A stretch of 39,533 bases of DNA. Source: an uncultured Gemmiger sp. GTDB taxonomy: Bacteria; Bacillota; Clostridia; Oscillospirales; Ruminococcaceae. The stretch is from assembly GCA_944388245.1 (NCBI GenBank), contig CALXIA010000018.1, forward strand, positions 1 to 39,533, written 5' to 3'. Numbering within the stretch: the first letter of the stretch is position 1; the number at the start of each line of letters is the position of its first letter. The position numbers were made by a program, and so were the translations under genes. Positions 1 through 8,500 of the stretch are shown in pieces. Under the pieces are notes generated by a model. That model was not told the DNA's origin. It worked only from the letters and a program-made list of their open reading frames with translations, and made no database searches.

Positions 1-594
1 CCGGGTGGGCAGGGTGTGGTAGTCGTACTCGGTGGTCTCGGTGACCATCTCCGGGTCGGGCTTGACGGTGACGGTGGTGCCGGTGGAGGCGGCGGGCCCG
101 ATCTTTTCCAGCGGGCCGTCCGCGATGCCCCGCTTGAAGCTCTGGCGATACTCCACGCCGCCCCGGCGCACCCGCACCTCCAGCCACTCGGACAGAGCGT
201 TCACCACCGACGCGCCCACGCCGTGCAGGCCGCCGGCCACCTTGTAGCCGCTGTTCTCGCCGCCGAACTTGCCGCCGGCGTGCAGCACGGTGAAGACCAC
301 CGTCACCGCCGGGATGCCCAGCTTGGGCTGGATGTCCACCGGGATGCCGCGGCCGTTGTCGGTGACCTGGATGATGTTGCCCGGCTTGATGTTGACCTCG
401 ATGTGGTCGCAGCAGCCGGCCAGCGCCTCGTCGATGGAGTTGTCCACGATCTCGTACACCAGGTGATGCAGGCCCCGGGGCCCGGTGCTGCCGATGTACA
501 TGCCCGGCCGTTTGCGCACCGCCTCCAGCCCTTCCAGTACCTGGATCTGGCTGCCGTCGTATTCCTGCTGCGGCCGGTTGGTTTGCTCTGCCAT
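1..594 (-). CDS. gyrB: DNA gyrase subunit B, N-terminal part (cut by window edge)
   Basis: ATPase subunit of the type II topoisomerase that introduces negative supercoils. The first 198 residues are visible and the rest lies beyond base 1. The translation shows the GHKL ATPase signatures: [13 protein letters not shown] near residue 47, DNGRGIPVD, and the ATP-lid region [16 protein letters not shown] followed by [13 protein letters not shown]. The start is the ATG at 594-592, preceded by an AGGAGG ribosome site about 8 bases upstream. It is last in the leftward dnaA-dnaN-yaaA-recF-remB-gyrB series, 148 bases after remB, and that gap carries a possible own promoter. The family and position make the call certain; only the C-terminus is missing. 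Confidence 0.97.
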   Translation of the reverse strand, partial: MAEQTNRPQQEYDGSQIQVLEGLEAVRKRPGMYIGSTGPRGLHHLVYEIVDNSIDEALAGCCDHIEVNIKPGNIIQVTDNGRGIPVDIQPKLGIPAVTVVFTVLHAGGKFGGENSGYKVAGGLHGVGASVVNALSEWLEVRVRRGGVEYRQSFKRGIADGPLEKIGPAASTGTTVTVKPDPEMVTETTEYDYHTLPTR

Positions 595-629
595 AGATTC
601 GTTCCTCCTGTGTCTGGGATGCGGAATAT

Positions 630-672
630 TCTACGCATTGTATAAAATACAAAATATTCTCAATTTGTACAA
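630..672 (-). promoter_or_regulatory. possible gyrB promoter
   Basis: The remB-gyrB gap contains the only AT-rich stretch in the area. Reading leftward, TTGTAC at 672-667 is followed 17 bases later by TATTTT, and TACAAT lies slightly further on, so the exact -10 is uncertain. This would give gyrB transcription independent of the recF-remB readthrough. Confidence 0.35.
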
Positions 673-742
673 AAGCAACGGACGGCCCCCTTGCCGCCCG
701 ATGGGGCATAATACCAGTCTGGCCGGGCAGCCCGGCCGAAAA

Positions 743-1012
743 TCACTCGTCCCCCTCGCCGGCGGGCAGCGCCCCGCACCGTTTTTTCAGGGTGGCGGCG
801 GAGATGGGGCTCACGAACACCGCCTCGTCCGGCCAGTCGGCCAGCACGAAACTCTTGGGCAGGTCGTTGCTCAAAGAGACCACCGCGCCCTCCTTCTCGG
901 CCCGGCGCAGAAAGTCCCGTGTGTGGCGGGAGAGGGTGGCGGTCTCCATGTCGAAGATGCCGATGATGTCCCGGGTGTGCAGGATGAAGTCCTGCCCCAG
1001 ATGCAGATACAT
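743..1012 (-). CDS. remB: RemB-type extracellular matrix regulator (DUF370)
   Basis: Small 89-residue protein of the DUF370/RemA-RemB family, known in Bacillus as DNA-binding regulators of biofilm matrix genes; the gene between recF and gyrB is RemB (YaaB). The N-terminal MYLHLGQDFILHTRDIIGIFD pattern, with the hydrophobic core and the conserved GIFD, matches the family. The C-terminal third is charged and ends in GEGDE. It starts 16 bases after the recF stop, so it is probably cotranscribed with recF. What it regulates in this organism cannot be read from the sequence. Confidence 0.9.
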   Translation of the reverse strand: MYLHLGQDFILHTRDIIGIFDMETATLSRHTRDFLRRAEKEGAVVSLSNDLPKSFVLADWPDEAVFVSPISAATLKKRCGALPAGEGDE

Positions 1013-1028
1013 GGACGCGCTCCTTTCT

Positions 1029-2117
1029 TCAGCCGCGGGACAGCCGCCCCGCCTCCATGGTGTAGATGACCCCGTCGGTGCGCAGGAAAGCCGCGCTCTC
1101 GCAGGCGGTCACGAAGGTCTGTTTGCCCTCCATCCGGGTGAGCAGATAGTTCTGGCGGCCGGCGTCCAGTTCGCTGAGCACGTCGTCCAGCAGCATCACC
1201 GGATGGCGGCCGGTCACCTGGCGGGCCTGTTCGGCCTCGGCCAGCTTCAAGCTCAGCACCACGCTGCGCTGCTGGCCCTGGCTGCCGAAGACCCGGGCGG
1301 GCTGCCCGTCCAGCAAAACGGAAAAATCGTCCCGGTGGGGCCCAACCAGGCAGCAGCCGGCCCGCAGTTCCGCCGCCCGCAGCCGCTCCAGCGCCGCCGC
1401 CAGGCTCTCCCCCGGCTGGGTGGCGGGCTGGTAGGCCAGTGTCAGGGTCTCGCTGCCGCCGCTGATCTCGGCGTAGCACCGGCAGGCCGGCCCGGCCAGT
1501 GCGGTCAGATAAGCCTGCCGCCGCGCGCCGATCTCCTCCCCCAGCCGGATCAGCTGTTCGTCGAAGATCTGGCGCATCTCGCCGGCGCCGGCGGTGCGGT
1601 TCCAGGCTTTTAACAAGGCGTTTTTCTGGGTCACCACCCGCAGATACCGGCGCATCAGCCCCAGATACCCGGGGTACAACTGGCACAGCGCCGCGTCCAG
1701 GAAGTTGCGCCGCCCGCCGGGGCTGCCCTTGACCAGGCTCAGGTGCCCGGGCTCAAACACCACCGCGGTGAAGGTGCCGGCGATCGACCCGGCCCGGCCC
1801 CTCTCCACCCCGTTCACCCGGGCGGTGCGGCCGGGGCGCTTGGTGCCGGGCAGGCCCACCGTCAGCTGGATGCGCTGTTCCCGCTCGCCGTCGTCGGCAT
1901 CGCCCTCCAGCACCGCGAACTCTTTGCCCCGGCCCACCAGTTCCGCGTCCTTGGCGCCCCGGAAACTCTTGCCCCCGGTCAGCAGCCAGATGGCCTCCAG
2001 CAGGTTGGTTTTTCCCTGGCCGTTGCGCCCGCAGATCACGGTCAGCGCCTCGCCGGGGATAAATTCCAGCGGTTCCAGGTTGCGGAAGCCCACGGCGGAA
2101 AAGCCGGTCAGCTTCAT
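1029..2117 (-). CDS. recF: DNA replication and repair protein RecF
   Basis: SMC-like ATPase that with RecO and RecR loads RecA at single-strand gaps. 362 residues, normal for the family. Walker [10 protein letters not shown] lies at about residues 30-38, the ABC signature GSQGQQRS at about 278-285, and Walker [14 protein letters not shown] at about 306-318. The start chosen is the ATG at 2117-2115, which overlaps the stop of yaaA as ATGA; a longer reading frame upstream lies inside yaaA and is not used. It sits in the canonical yaaA-recF-remB order. Confidence 0.97.
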   Translation of the reverse strand: MKLTGFSAVGFRNLEPLEFIPGEALTVICGRNGQGKTNLLEAIWLLTGGKSFRGAKDAELVGRGKEFAVLEGDADDGEREQRIQLTVGLPGTKRPGRTARVNGVERGRAGSIAGTFTAVVFEPGHLSLVKGSPGGRRNFLDAALCQLYPGYLGLMRRYLRVVTQKNALLKAWNRTAGAGEMRQIFDEQLIRLGEEIGARRQAYLTALAGPACRCYAEISGGSETLTLAYQPATQPGESLAAALERLRAAELRAGCCLVGPHRDDFSVLLDGQPARVFGSQGQQRSVVLSLKLAEAEQARQVTGRHPVMLLDDVLSELDAGRQNYLLTRMEGKQTFVTACESAAFLRTDGVIYTMEAGRLSRG

Positions 2118-2329
2118 TGGCCGTCCCGCACCTGCACGGCGCGGCCGTCGGTCTCCACCGTGTCGCCGGGGCGGATCTTCTTGCCCCGCATGGTGCACAC
2201 CTCGCCGTTCACCTTGACCAGCCCTTCCTGCACCATGGCCTTGGCCTCGCCGCCGGTCTCGGCCAGCCCGGCGAATTTCAGCAGGCTGTCCAGCTTGATA
2301 AATTCCGTGTGGATCAAAATGGTCTCCAT
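2114..2329 (-). CDS. yaaA: S4-domain RNA-binding protein YaaA
   Basis: 71-residue S4-like RNA-binding protein of the YaaA/YlmH-type small S4 family, found between dnaN and recF in most Firmicutes. It shows the S4 core: [20 protein letters not shown], then [21 protein letters not shown]. Translation is coupled to recF through a 4-base ATGA overlap, and 16 bases separate it from dnaN upstream. The precise RNA partner is not established from sequence. Confidence 0.93.
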   Translation of the reverse strand: METILIHTEFIKLDSLLKFAGLAETGGEAKAMVQEGLVKVNGEVCTMRGKKIRPGDTVETDGRAVQVRDGQ

Positions 2330-2345
2330 CTCACTGCCCCGCCTT

Positions 2346-3449
2346 TCAGTCGTTCTTGAACCGCACCGGCAGCACCAGGTAGGTGAAGTCGCTGCCCTCG
2401 GCGGGCAGGATCTTGACCGGGCTCAGCGGACCGCTGATCTCCAGCACCACCCGCTCGCAGCGGGCGTTGCGCATGGCGTCCAGCAGATAGCGGTTGTTGA
2501 AGCCGATCTCCACCGGCTCGCCCTCCACCTTGGCCTCCATCTCGTCCACCACCTTGCCCAGGGCGGTCTGGCAGCGAACGGTCAGATGGTCGTCGATCTG
2601 GATGCGCAGCGGGTTTTTCAGCCGCTCGGTGATGATCAGGCTGGCCCGCTCGATGGTTTCGCAGAAGGCGCGGGTGTCCACCTCCACCCGGGTGCGGCAG
2701 CCGTGGGGCATCACCGTCTCGTAGTTGAGGAATTCGCCCTCCAAAAGCCGGCTCATGATGGTGTAGCCCCGGGCCGCGAAGACCACGAACCGCCGGTTGG
2801 CGCTGATCTGCACCTGTTCCTCCGGGTCGTCGGGCAGCAGCTTGTTGACCTCCAGCAGGGTCTTGCCGGGGATCACGATCCGGATCTCCTTCTGGGCCTG
2901 CACATCCCGCTGCACGATGGCCAGCCGGAAGCCGTCCAGCGCCACCACCGTCAGCTGCTGGGGCTGGATCATGAACAGTTCGCCGGTGTGGGCGGGGCGC
3001 TTGTCGTCCTGGCTCACCGCGTAGATGGTCCGGTCCACGATCTCCTTCAGCTGGCTGCAGGGCATCGTCAGGGTGTGGTCGGCGCCGGGGTTGGGCAGCG
3101 GCGGATAGTCGCCGGCGCTCATGGCGTTGATGTCGAACTCGGCCACCCCGCCTTTTACGGTGGCGCTGCCGGCGGTGTCGGTGCGGATGGTGATCTCCCC
3201 GCCGGGCAGACGGCGCACCATGTCGCCCAACAGTTTCGCGTTCAGCACGATCTCGCCGGCCTCCCGCACGTTGGCCTCGATGGTGGTGATAATGGCCATC
3301 TCCATGTCGTAGCCGGTGAGGGTCAGCTGAAATCCGTCGGCCTGCAGCAGGATGCCCTCCAGCTGCGGGATGGAGGAGCGCAGGGTGACCGCGCGGGACA
3401 CCCCGTCGATGGCCGCGCTGAGCAGCGCCTTGTCGCAGATAATGTTCAT
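2346..3449 (-). CDS. dnaN: DNA polymerase III beta subunit (sliding clamp)
   Basis: Ring-shaped processivity clamp of the replisome. 367 residues, the usual length. The N-terminus [21 protein letters not shown] and the C-terminus [18 protein letters not shown] match beta clamps; the conserved C-terminal VLPVR segment is part of the protein-binding cleft. The ATG at 3449-3447 is preceded by AAAGGACAGGTG; a longer open frame upstream runs through the DnaA-box region and is rejected. It is followed after 16 bases by yaaA. Confidence 0.97.
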   Translation of the reverse strand: MNIICDKALLSAAIDGVSRAVTLRSSIPQLEGILLQADGFQLTLTGYDMEMAIITTIEANVREAGEIVLNAKLLGDMVRRLPGGEITIRTDTAGSATVKGGVAEFDINAMSAGDYPPLPNPGADHTLTMPCSQLKEIVDRTIYAVSQDDKRPAHTGELFMIQPQQLTVVALDGFRLAIVQRDVQAQKEIRIVIPGKTLLEVNKLLPDDPEEQVQISANRRFVVFAARGYTIMSRLLEGEFLNYETVMPHGCRTRVEVDTRAFCETIERASLIITERLKNPLRIQIDDHLTVRCQTALGKVVDEMEAKVEGEPVEIGFNNRYLLDAMRNARCERVVLEISGPLSPVKILPAEGSDFTYLVLPVRFKND

Positions 3450-3599
3450 GTCGTTTTCACCTGTCCTTTTGTTGGTAGCCGCGAAGTTCGGTTTATCGCT
3501 CCTGTTGGCTTTGTCGGGCGTTTCGCAGCCGGAGCGGAAAAAAGTGGTACCAGGGCTTTGCCCCACGGTAAAACCTAACTGGTATGTAGCCGGAGTAAT

Positions 3600-3790
3600 A
3601 GGGGCCGTGAAAACCGTGGAAAACCGGTGCAGAGCCTGTCGGCACGCGGATTTGCGGGCTGTGGAATATTCCACGGTTTTTGTGCAGAGGTTGTGCAAAG
3701 TGTGGAAAGGCGGATTTTGTCCACAGGGGGTGTGGAAAGCCGAATGTTGAATCTTGAAAACTCTGTTGAAAATGTGGAAAACTATCCTCC
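3600..3790. other. DnaA-box cluster in dnaA-dnaN gap (oriC, incC-like part)
   Basis: Seven TTWTNCACA-like 9-mers lie within 170 bases: 3615-3623, 3660-3668, 3667-3675, 3701-3709, 3717-3725 (TTGTCCACA), 3731-3739 and 3773-3781 (TGTGGAAAA). GTGGAATATTCCAC at 3661-3674 is a perfect palindrome. In Bacillus-type origins the dnaA-dnaN gap contains the unwinding region, so this is a likely replication-initiation site. The boxes vary from consensus and binding is inferred. Confidence 0.65.
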
Positions 3791-3940
3791 CGGTTTACGC
3801 CCGGTTCCACCCGGGCCCCTCCGGGCGGGTTTTTGCGGCCGGATTTTGCACATTTGATGCACACGGCCTACCATTTATATAGAGAGTTTTCCCCGAAACG
3901 GGAGATAAGCCGGGGAAAATTTGCCCCCCGTAACAGGACG

Positions 3941-3998
3941 GCTGCGGATTCGTCGGCCCGAAAAAGGGGGCTGATAAATCCGCAGGGTTTTTCCTATT
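3941..3998 (+). terminator. terminator-like hairpin related to family B
   Basis: CTGCGGATT pairs with AATCCGCAG, enclosing a second stem TCGGCCC/GGGCTGA, followed by GGTTTTT. The outer stem and inner TCGGCCC resemble the closing hairpin of the GC-rich family B units located next to it. The T-run is on the plus strand, opposite to dnaA and dnaN transcription. Confidence 0.4.
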
Positions 3999-4024
3999 GC
4001 GCGATTTTGGAGAAAGGGAGGGGG

Positions 4025-4566
4025 GCAGCCGTAACCTCCCTCTAATGGGAAGGCTGTGCGCCCCGTTGGGGCTGCGGCCTGTTGGGGTTCTGCGCCCCGG
4101 GCCGCTCCCGGGCGCTTCGGGCGCGGGATAAATGCCCTTCGGGCACCCCCGGCCCTGCCGGGGCCCCCGCGCGCCTGCGCCGCCCGTTCGCTACATGAGG
4201 GGACGTCTGCGGGCTCGTCGGCACCCTGCGGGCACCGATTCGCCTCGCAGCCGTAACCTCCCTCTAATGGGAAGGCAGTGCGCCCCGTTGGGGGCTGCGG
4301 CCTGTTGGGGTTCTGCGCCCCGGGCCGCTCCCGGGCGCTTCGGGCGCGGGATAAATGCCCTTCGGAAACTACGGGCGCAACAAGCATGCGCCCGTTTCGC
4401 TTCGCGAACCGTTTCGCCGGTCTAAGGCCCCACCGGGGCCTTAGCTGCTTCGCAGACCCGGACCCCCGGCCCTGCCGGGGCCCCCGCGCGCCTGCGCCGC
4501 CCGTTCGCTGCGTAAGGAGACATCTGCGGATTCATCGGCCCTCTTCGAGGACCGATTCATCTCGCA
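4025..4566. repeat. GC-rich tandem repeat array, family B (dnaA-dnaN gap)
   Basis: A block of about 118 bases at 4025-4142 recurs almost perfectly at 4247-4365, a period of 222 bases, with one substitution and one insertion. The second half of the unit, 4145-4250, recurs at 4462-4566. Between the copies, 4366-4461 holds two perfect hairpins, ACGGGCGCA/TGCGCCCGT and TAAGGCCCC/GGGGCCTTA. Each unit ends in a hairpin closed by CTGCG/CGCAG. Related units occur at 39239-39533. Long GC-rich open frames cross it on both strands, but they span the repeat boundaries and lack ribosome sites, so no gene is called here. Confidence 0.85.
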
Positions 4567-4576
4567 GATATACCTC

Positions 4577-5917
4577 TCACGCCCTCACATTCTTGATGAT
4601 GTCCTCCACCGTTTCCCGCAGGCGCTGGTCGGCGGCGATATCCTTCTCCATCACCTTGATGGCGTAGACCACCGTGGAGTGGTCCCGGCCGCCGAACTCC
4701 TTGCCGATATCCTCCATGCTCATGCCGGTGATCTCCCGCAGCACATAGATGGCGGTGCGCCGGGCGGCCGAGATGTTGCTGTTCCGCTTGGGGCCCCGGA
4801 TATCGGTGGGGCTCACGTTGTAGGTGCGGCCCACCTCGCTGATGATCTTCTCGATGGTGATGGGCACCGGCTGGGTCTCGTTCAGGATATCCTTGATGGC
4901 GTTCTGGGCCACCCCGATCACCGGCTCGATGCCTTCCAGCATGTGGTAGGCGTTCAGCTTCTTGACCGCCCCCTCCAGCTGCCGGATGTTGTTCTTCAGA
5001 TGGTTGGCGATGAACTCGGTCACATCGTCGGGAATGTCCAGCTTGAGCAGCTCCGCCTTGCGCCGGATGATGGCCACTCGGGTCTCAAAGTCGGGCGGCT
5101 GGATGTCGGCGGTCAGGCCCCACTCAAACCGGGTGCGCAGCCGTTCCTCCAGGCTCTTGATCTCCTTGGCGGGCCGGTCGCTGGCCAGCACGATCTGCTT
5201 GTGGGCCTCGTGCAGGGTGTTGAAGGTGTGAAAGAACTCCTCCTGGGTGCTCTCCTTGCCGGCGATGAACTGGATATCGTCCACCAGCAATACGTCCGCC
5301 TCCCGGTACTTGTACCGGAACTGTTCGGTGGTGCCGGCCCGGATGGCGGTGATGATCTCGTTGGTGAACTTTTCACAGGGAACGTAGACAATGTTGAAAT
5401 CCGGATGGTTTTTGCGGATCTCGATCTGGATCGCGTTGAGCAGATGGGTCTTGCCCAGACCGCTCTGCCCGTAGATGAACAGCGGGTTGTAGGCGCCGGA
5501 GGGATTCGCGGCCACCGCCTGGGCGGCGGCGTAGGCGAACTGGTTGGACGAGCCCTTGATGAAGTTCTCGAAGGTGAACTCGTATTTGCCGCTGGGCAGC
5601 TCTTCCGGCTGGACCGGGGCCTGGGCGGCCGGGCCGTCCGCCGTGACCGGCAGGGGGGCCGGGCTCTCGGAGGGCACCACCAGATCGATCATCACATCGA
5701 AGCCCAGCACCGACTTGAACGCCTCTTCCAGCATGGGGAGGTACCGCTCCCGCACGATCTTGGCGATGAAGTCGTTGCGAACCCGCAGGGTCACCTGGCC
5801 GGAACCCTCAAAGCTGATCGGTTCCAGCCCGGCGATGTACAGGTTGTAGGTGGCGTCCACCATGCGCTCCTTGCAGTAGGCCTGCGCGGCCTGGAATACG
5901 TCGTTGAAAGAATCCAT
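4577..5917 (-). CDS. dnaA: chromosomal replication initiator protein DnaA
   Basis: AAA+ ATPase that binds DnaA boxes and melts the origin. 446 residues with all four domains: domain I at 1-80, a proline/alanine-rich linker at about 82-110, the AAA+ domain with Walker A GQSGLGKTH at about 150-158 and Walker B LLVDDIQF at about 210-217, and the DNA-binding domain with the signature GGRDHSTV at about 409-416. The ATG at 5917 follows GGAGAGAG. Its promoter lies within the divergent gap to rpmH. Unusually for the operon, 1.1 kb of repeats and boxes separates it from dnaN. Confidence 0.98.
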   Translation of the reverse strand: MDSFNDVFQAAQAYCKERMVDATYNLYIAGLEPISFEGSGQVTLRVRNDFIAKIVRERYLPMLEEAFKSVLGFDVMIDLVVPSESPAPLPVTADGPAAQAPVQPEELPSGKYEFTFENFIKGSSNQFAYAAAQAVAANPSGAYNPLFIYGQSGLGKTHLLNAIQIEIRKNHPDFNIVYVPCEKFTNEIITAIRAGTTEQFRYKYREADVLLVDDIQFIAGKESTQEEFFHTFNTLHEAHKQIVLASDRPAKEIKSLEERLRTRFEWGLTADIQPPDFETRVAIIRRKAELLKLDIPDDVTEFIANHLKNNIRQLEGAVKKLNAYHMLEGIEPVIGVAQNAIKDILNETQPVPITIEKIISEVGRTYNVSPTDIRGPKRNSNISAARRTAIYVLREITGMSMEDIGKEFGGRDHSTVVYAIKVMEKDIAADQRLRETVEDIIKNVRA

Positions 5918-5997
5918 AAACCTTTACACTCTCTCCAATTTTCTCCATGGCGCCCCCCGCGGGGACCGGCATTTCGTATGCGGTGTCATACAAACCT

Positions 5998-6026
5998 ATG
6001 ATAGCACAAAATGGTCGTCAGGGCAA
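5998..6026 (-). promoter_or_regulatory. dnaA promoter
   Basis: Reading leftward, TTGCCC (6026-6021) and TATCAT (6003-5998) are 17 bases apart and lie about 80 bases before the dnaA start. A DnaA-type box pair lies further upstream at 6246-6277. Confidence 0.5.
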
Positions 6027-6035
6027 CAAAAAACC

Positions 6036-6282
6036 GGCCGCAAAAATAATTTATTAAAAGGTATTTATAGCGCGGCGGGATGGCGCCGGGTTTCGGCGGG
6101 CCGCCCAGTGGGCGGCCCGCCCCGGTCAGGAAAGCTTTCCACCTCTATTCTACCCCGGTTTTCCACCGGTTCCCATGGGCGAAGCCGGGCGAGATGGCGG
6201 GCTTTTCCGGGCGAATCGGAAAAATGAGGGCCGGATCCGCCCGGGTTTTCCACATTTTTCGTCCAGATTGTGGAAAACCTGC
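6036..6282. other. second oriC-like segment upstream of dnaA (AT-rich stretch plus boxes)
   Basis: The stretch 6041-6070 (CAAAAATAATTTATTAAAAGG and on) is the most AT-rich sequence near dnaA and is a candidate unwinding element. Next to it, 6095-6121 is a GC hairpin with perfect 12-base arms (GGCGGGCCGCCC, loop AGT). DnaA-like boxes follow at 6159-6167 (TTTTCCACC), 6246-6254 (TTTTCCACA) and 6269-6277 (TGTGGAAAA). Together with the cluster at 3.6-3.8 kb this gives a bipartite origin around dnaA, as in Bacillus subtilis. Function is inferred. Confidence 0.55.
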
Positions 6283-6323
6283 CCGCTCCGGGGAAATTTC
6301 ACCGGTCTGCAAGGAAAAAAGGC

Positions 6324-6353
6324 TTGACAGCCGCCGCGCCTGTCGTTTATACT
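6324..6353 (+). promoter_or_regulatory. rpmH promoter
   Basis: TTGACA at 6324-6329 and TATACT at 6348-6353 with an 18-base spacer, about 85 bases before rpmH. Near-consensus for the vegetative sigma factor. Confidence 0.8.
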
Positions 6354-6436
6354 TTTAATTTGCAAGGCTGTCTTTCCCGCGCGGAAGGCGGCAAACCCGC
6401 CGGGCAGGTCCCGGCACAGTGACTGGAGGGTGTAAG

Positions 6437-6571
6437 ATGAAGCGTACCTATCAGCCCAAGAAGCGTCAGCGCAGCGGTGTGCACGGTTTTCTGAACCGCA
6501 TGTCCAGCCGCAGCGGCCGTAAGGTCATCAAGGCTCGCCGCGCCAAGGGCCGCGCCAAACTGGCTGCCTGA
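6437..6571 (+). CDS. rpmH: 50S ribosomal protein L34
   Basis: 44-residue, very basic ribosomal protein of the large subunit. The family pattern is complete: [32 protein letters not shown] and a short alanine end. A GGAGGG site precedes the ATG at 6437. It heads the rightward rpmH-rnpA-yidD-yidC-jag block that flanks dnaA in most Firmicutes. Confidence 0.97.
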   Translation: MKRTYQPKKRQRSGVHGFLNRMSSRSGRKVIKARRAKGRAKLAA

Positions 6572-6704
6572 TCCCTTTTATGAGCAAGGTGAAAAAGCAA
6601 GGTCGCTGAGGAGAGGGCGGGCCCGTCACGGGCCGGCTCCGCTGCTTGGTGGCCTTATTTTTCCATATACGGGCAAATGCATGGCCCGGGAAGGCTTGTT
6701 GTCT

Positions 6705-7040
6705 ATGCGCTATCGCCCCATCTGCCGCAATACGGAATTTGCCCGCGCCTATCGCCGGGGCAAAAGTTTCGTGCATCCCTGCCTTGTGCTGTATGTGAAC
6801 AAAAACCGCCTGGGTCGCACCCGCCTGGGGATCACCGCCACCAAAAAGATCGGCAAGGCGGTGGTCCGCAACCGGGCCCGGCGGGTGATCCGGGCGGCGT
6901 TGTATAAGACCCTGCCGCCGGAGGTGGGCGGCTTTGACCTGGTGTTTGTGGCCCGGGGCCGCACCCCCTGGTGCAAGAGCACCCAGCTGGAGCCGGTGGT
7001 GCGCCAGCTGCTGGCCCAGGCCGGGCTGCCCTCATGCTGA
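6705..7040 (+). CDS. rnpA: ribonuclease P protein component
   Basis: Basic protein cofactor of the RNase P ribozyme, which matures tRNA 5' ends. The family signature [17 protein letters not shown] is present at about residues 48-64, together with [11 protein letters not shown] near the N-terminus. I chose the ATG at 6705 (MRYRPICRN) because GGGAAGG lies 10 bases upstream and it fits the usual length of about 110 residues; an in-frame ATG at 6681 would add 8 residues. Its stop overlaps the yidD start by 7 bases. Confidence 0.93.
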   Translation: MRYRPICRNTEFARAYRRGKSFVHPCLVLYVNKNRLGRTRLGITATKKIGKAVVRNRARRVIRAALYKTLPPEVGGFDLVFVARGRTPWCKSTQLEPVVRQLLAQAGLPSC

Positions 7041-7300
7041 CCCGGGCGCTCACCGGCCTGATCCGGTTCTACCAGCGGCGCATCAGCCCGCATCTGGGGT
7101 CCAACTGCCGGTTCGAGCCCACCTGCAGCGAGTATACCCTGCAGGCCATCCAGGTCCACGGCCCCCTCAAGGGCTGCGTGCTGGGGGCCTGGCGGATCCT
7201 GCGCTGCAATCCCCTGGGCCGCTGGGGCTATGACCCGGTGCCGGAAAAGGGCCGCTGGACAAACCCCGCCCGCCGGCTGCACCGGGACAAGCGGGGGTAA
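7034..7300 (+). CDS. yidD: membrane protein insertion efficiency factor YidD
   Basis: Small (88 residues) YidD protein that assists YidC-dependent membrane insertion, and is always found between rnpA and yidC. It shows the family core: [47 protein letters not shown], and the end WGYDPVPEK. The start at 7034 overlaps rnpA by 7 bases; a longer in-frame start lies inside rnpA and is rejected. It ends one base before an inverted TTTTCCACA pair. Confidence 0.93.
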   Translation: MLTRALTGLIRFYQRRISPHLGSNCRFEPTCSEYTLQAIQVHGPLKGCVLGAWRILRCNPLGRWGYDPVPEKGRWTNPARRLHRDKRG

Positions 7301-7334
7301 GTTTTCCACAGCCGGGCCCGGTTTTGTGGAAAAC
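7301..7334. promoter_or_regulatory. inverted box pair TTTTCCACA-N14-TGTGGAAAA upstream of yidC
   Basis: GTTTTCCACA at 7301-7310 and its exact complement TGTGGAAAAC at 7325-7334, with the 9-mers separated by 14 bases. It has the same arrangement as 6246-6277 and 14948-14979. The half-sites match the DnaA box TTWTNCACA. It could act as a binding site or fold into a hairpin in RNA. Confidence 0.55.
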
Positions 7335-7438
7335 GGATCGGTTTTTCTGCTTCTCATGACGCGGGCGGTTGCGCGGCCTGTGTCCTTCGATAAAAATACT
7401 AAGCTCCGGCGCGCAAGCGGGGCGGAACGGAACAAAGG

Positions 7439-8494
7439 ATGAACATTTTCTATCTGCTCTCACCCCTTCTGGCCATCATCATGCGCTTTATCTACAGCTT
7501 TGTGGGCAACTACGGCTGGGCGATCGTGATCTTCACGGTGCTGATCGGTATTCTGCGGTTCCCGCTGGCCGTCAAGCAGCAGAAGAGCATGGCCAAGATG
7601 TCGGTGTATCAGCCGCTGATCGCCGAGATCCAGAAAAAGTACGCCAACAACCGGCAAAAACAGAACGAGGAGCTGATGAAGCTCCAGGAGGAATACGGCT
7701 ACAGCCCCACCGCCGGCTGCCTGCCCATGTTCCTGAACATGTTCGTCATGCTGGGCGTGGTGGGCGTGGTGGCCAAACCCCTGGAGTACATCGTGGGGGT
7801 GGGCAGCGACGTGATCGCCTCCGCCATCGAGCAGGTCAACGCGCTGGGCCTGGCCACCATCAACGCCGCCAACTACACCAGCCAGAGCACCCTGATGCAG
7901 GTGGTGCGCGGGCTGGACGCCGCCACCGCCCAGAGCCTGGGCTTCACCGCCGATCAGGTCACCGCGATCCAGAGCTTTGATATGAACTTTTTCGGGGTGG
8001 ACCTGGCGGGCACCCCGTCCCTGGCGCTGAACCCGCTGCTGATCTGGCCGCTGCTGAGCATCGTGACCATGTTCCTGCTGAACGTGATCACCATGAAGGC
8101 CAGCGGCCAGGAGATGCAGGGCAGCATGAAGTGGATGCCCTGGATCATGAGCCTGATGTTCGTGTGGATCAGCTTCACCATTCCGGTGGGCTTCTCCATG
8201 TACTACACCGTCAGCAACCTGATGATGTTCGCCCAGACCCTGATCACCAAGAAGATCTACGACCCGGAGAAGATGAAGGCCCAGATGCAGGCCGAACTGG
8301 AGGCCAAGCGGGCCGAGCGCAAGAAGAAGAAACCGGTGCAGGTGGTGGACAAGGACACCGGCGAGACCGTGACCCGCGAGGTGGGCGAGGCCGAGATGAT
8401 CCGGCTGCGGCTGGAGAAGGCCCGCGCCGAGGACGCCGAAAAGTATAAGGACGAGCGCACCACCCCGCTGCCGAAAGATGCGAAGGAGGGTTGA
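7439..8494 (+). CDS. yidC: membrane protein insertase YidC/Oxa1
   Basis: Inserts and folds membrane proteins, alone or with Sec. 351 residues. Membrane segments are visible at about 22-44 (YGWAIVIFTVLIGILRFPL), 98-115, 197-220 and 230-272. The conserved cytoplasmic helix KKYANNRQKQNEELMKLQEEYG follows TM1, and SPTAGCLPMFLNM begins TM2. The tail, beginning KRAERKKKKPVQ, is strongly basic and is expected to bind ribosomes. There is no lipoprotein signal, as in other short Clostridia-type YidC proteins. The ATG at 7439 follows AAAGG; jag starts 6 bases after the stop. Confidence 0.96.
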   Translation: MNIFYLLSPLLAIIMRFIYSFVGNYGWAIVIFTVLIGILRFPLAVKQQKSMAKMSVYQPLIAEIQKKYANNRQKQNEELMKLQEEYGYSPTAGCLPMFLNMFVMLGVVGVVAKPLEYIVGVGSDVIASAIEQVNALGLATINAANYTSQSTLMQVVRGLDAATAQSLGFTADQVTAIQSFDMNFFGVDLAGTPSLALNPLLIWPLLSIVTMFLLNVITMKASGQEMQGSMKWMPWIMSLMFVWISFTIPVGFSMYYTVSNLMMFAQTLITKKIYDPEKMKAQMQAELEAKRAERKKKKPVQVVDKDTGETVTREVGEAEMIRLRLEKARAEDAEKYKDERTTPLPKDAKEG

Positions 8495-8500
8495 CCTGCT

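Noticed and set aside
3875-4387. 170-codon frame through the family B repeats
   Set aside because: It repeats the same peptide in step with the DNA repeat, crosses repeat borders and lacks a ribosome site; it is better explained as repeat DNA.
6572-6680. Nine-codon frame and GGCCCGTcACGGGCC hairpin between rpmH and rnpA
   Set aside because: Too short and unsupported; the hairpin is not followed by a clear T-run, so neither a gene nor a terminator is called.
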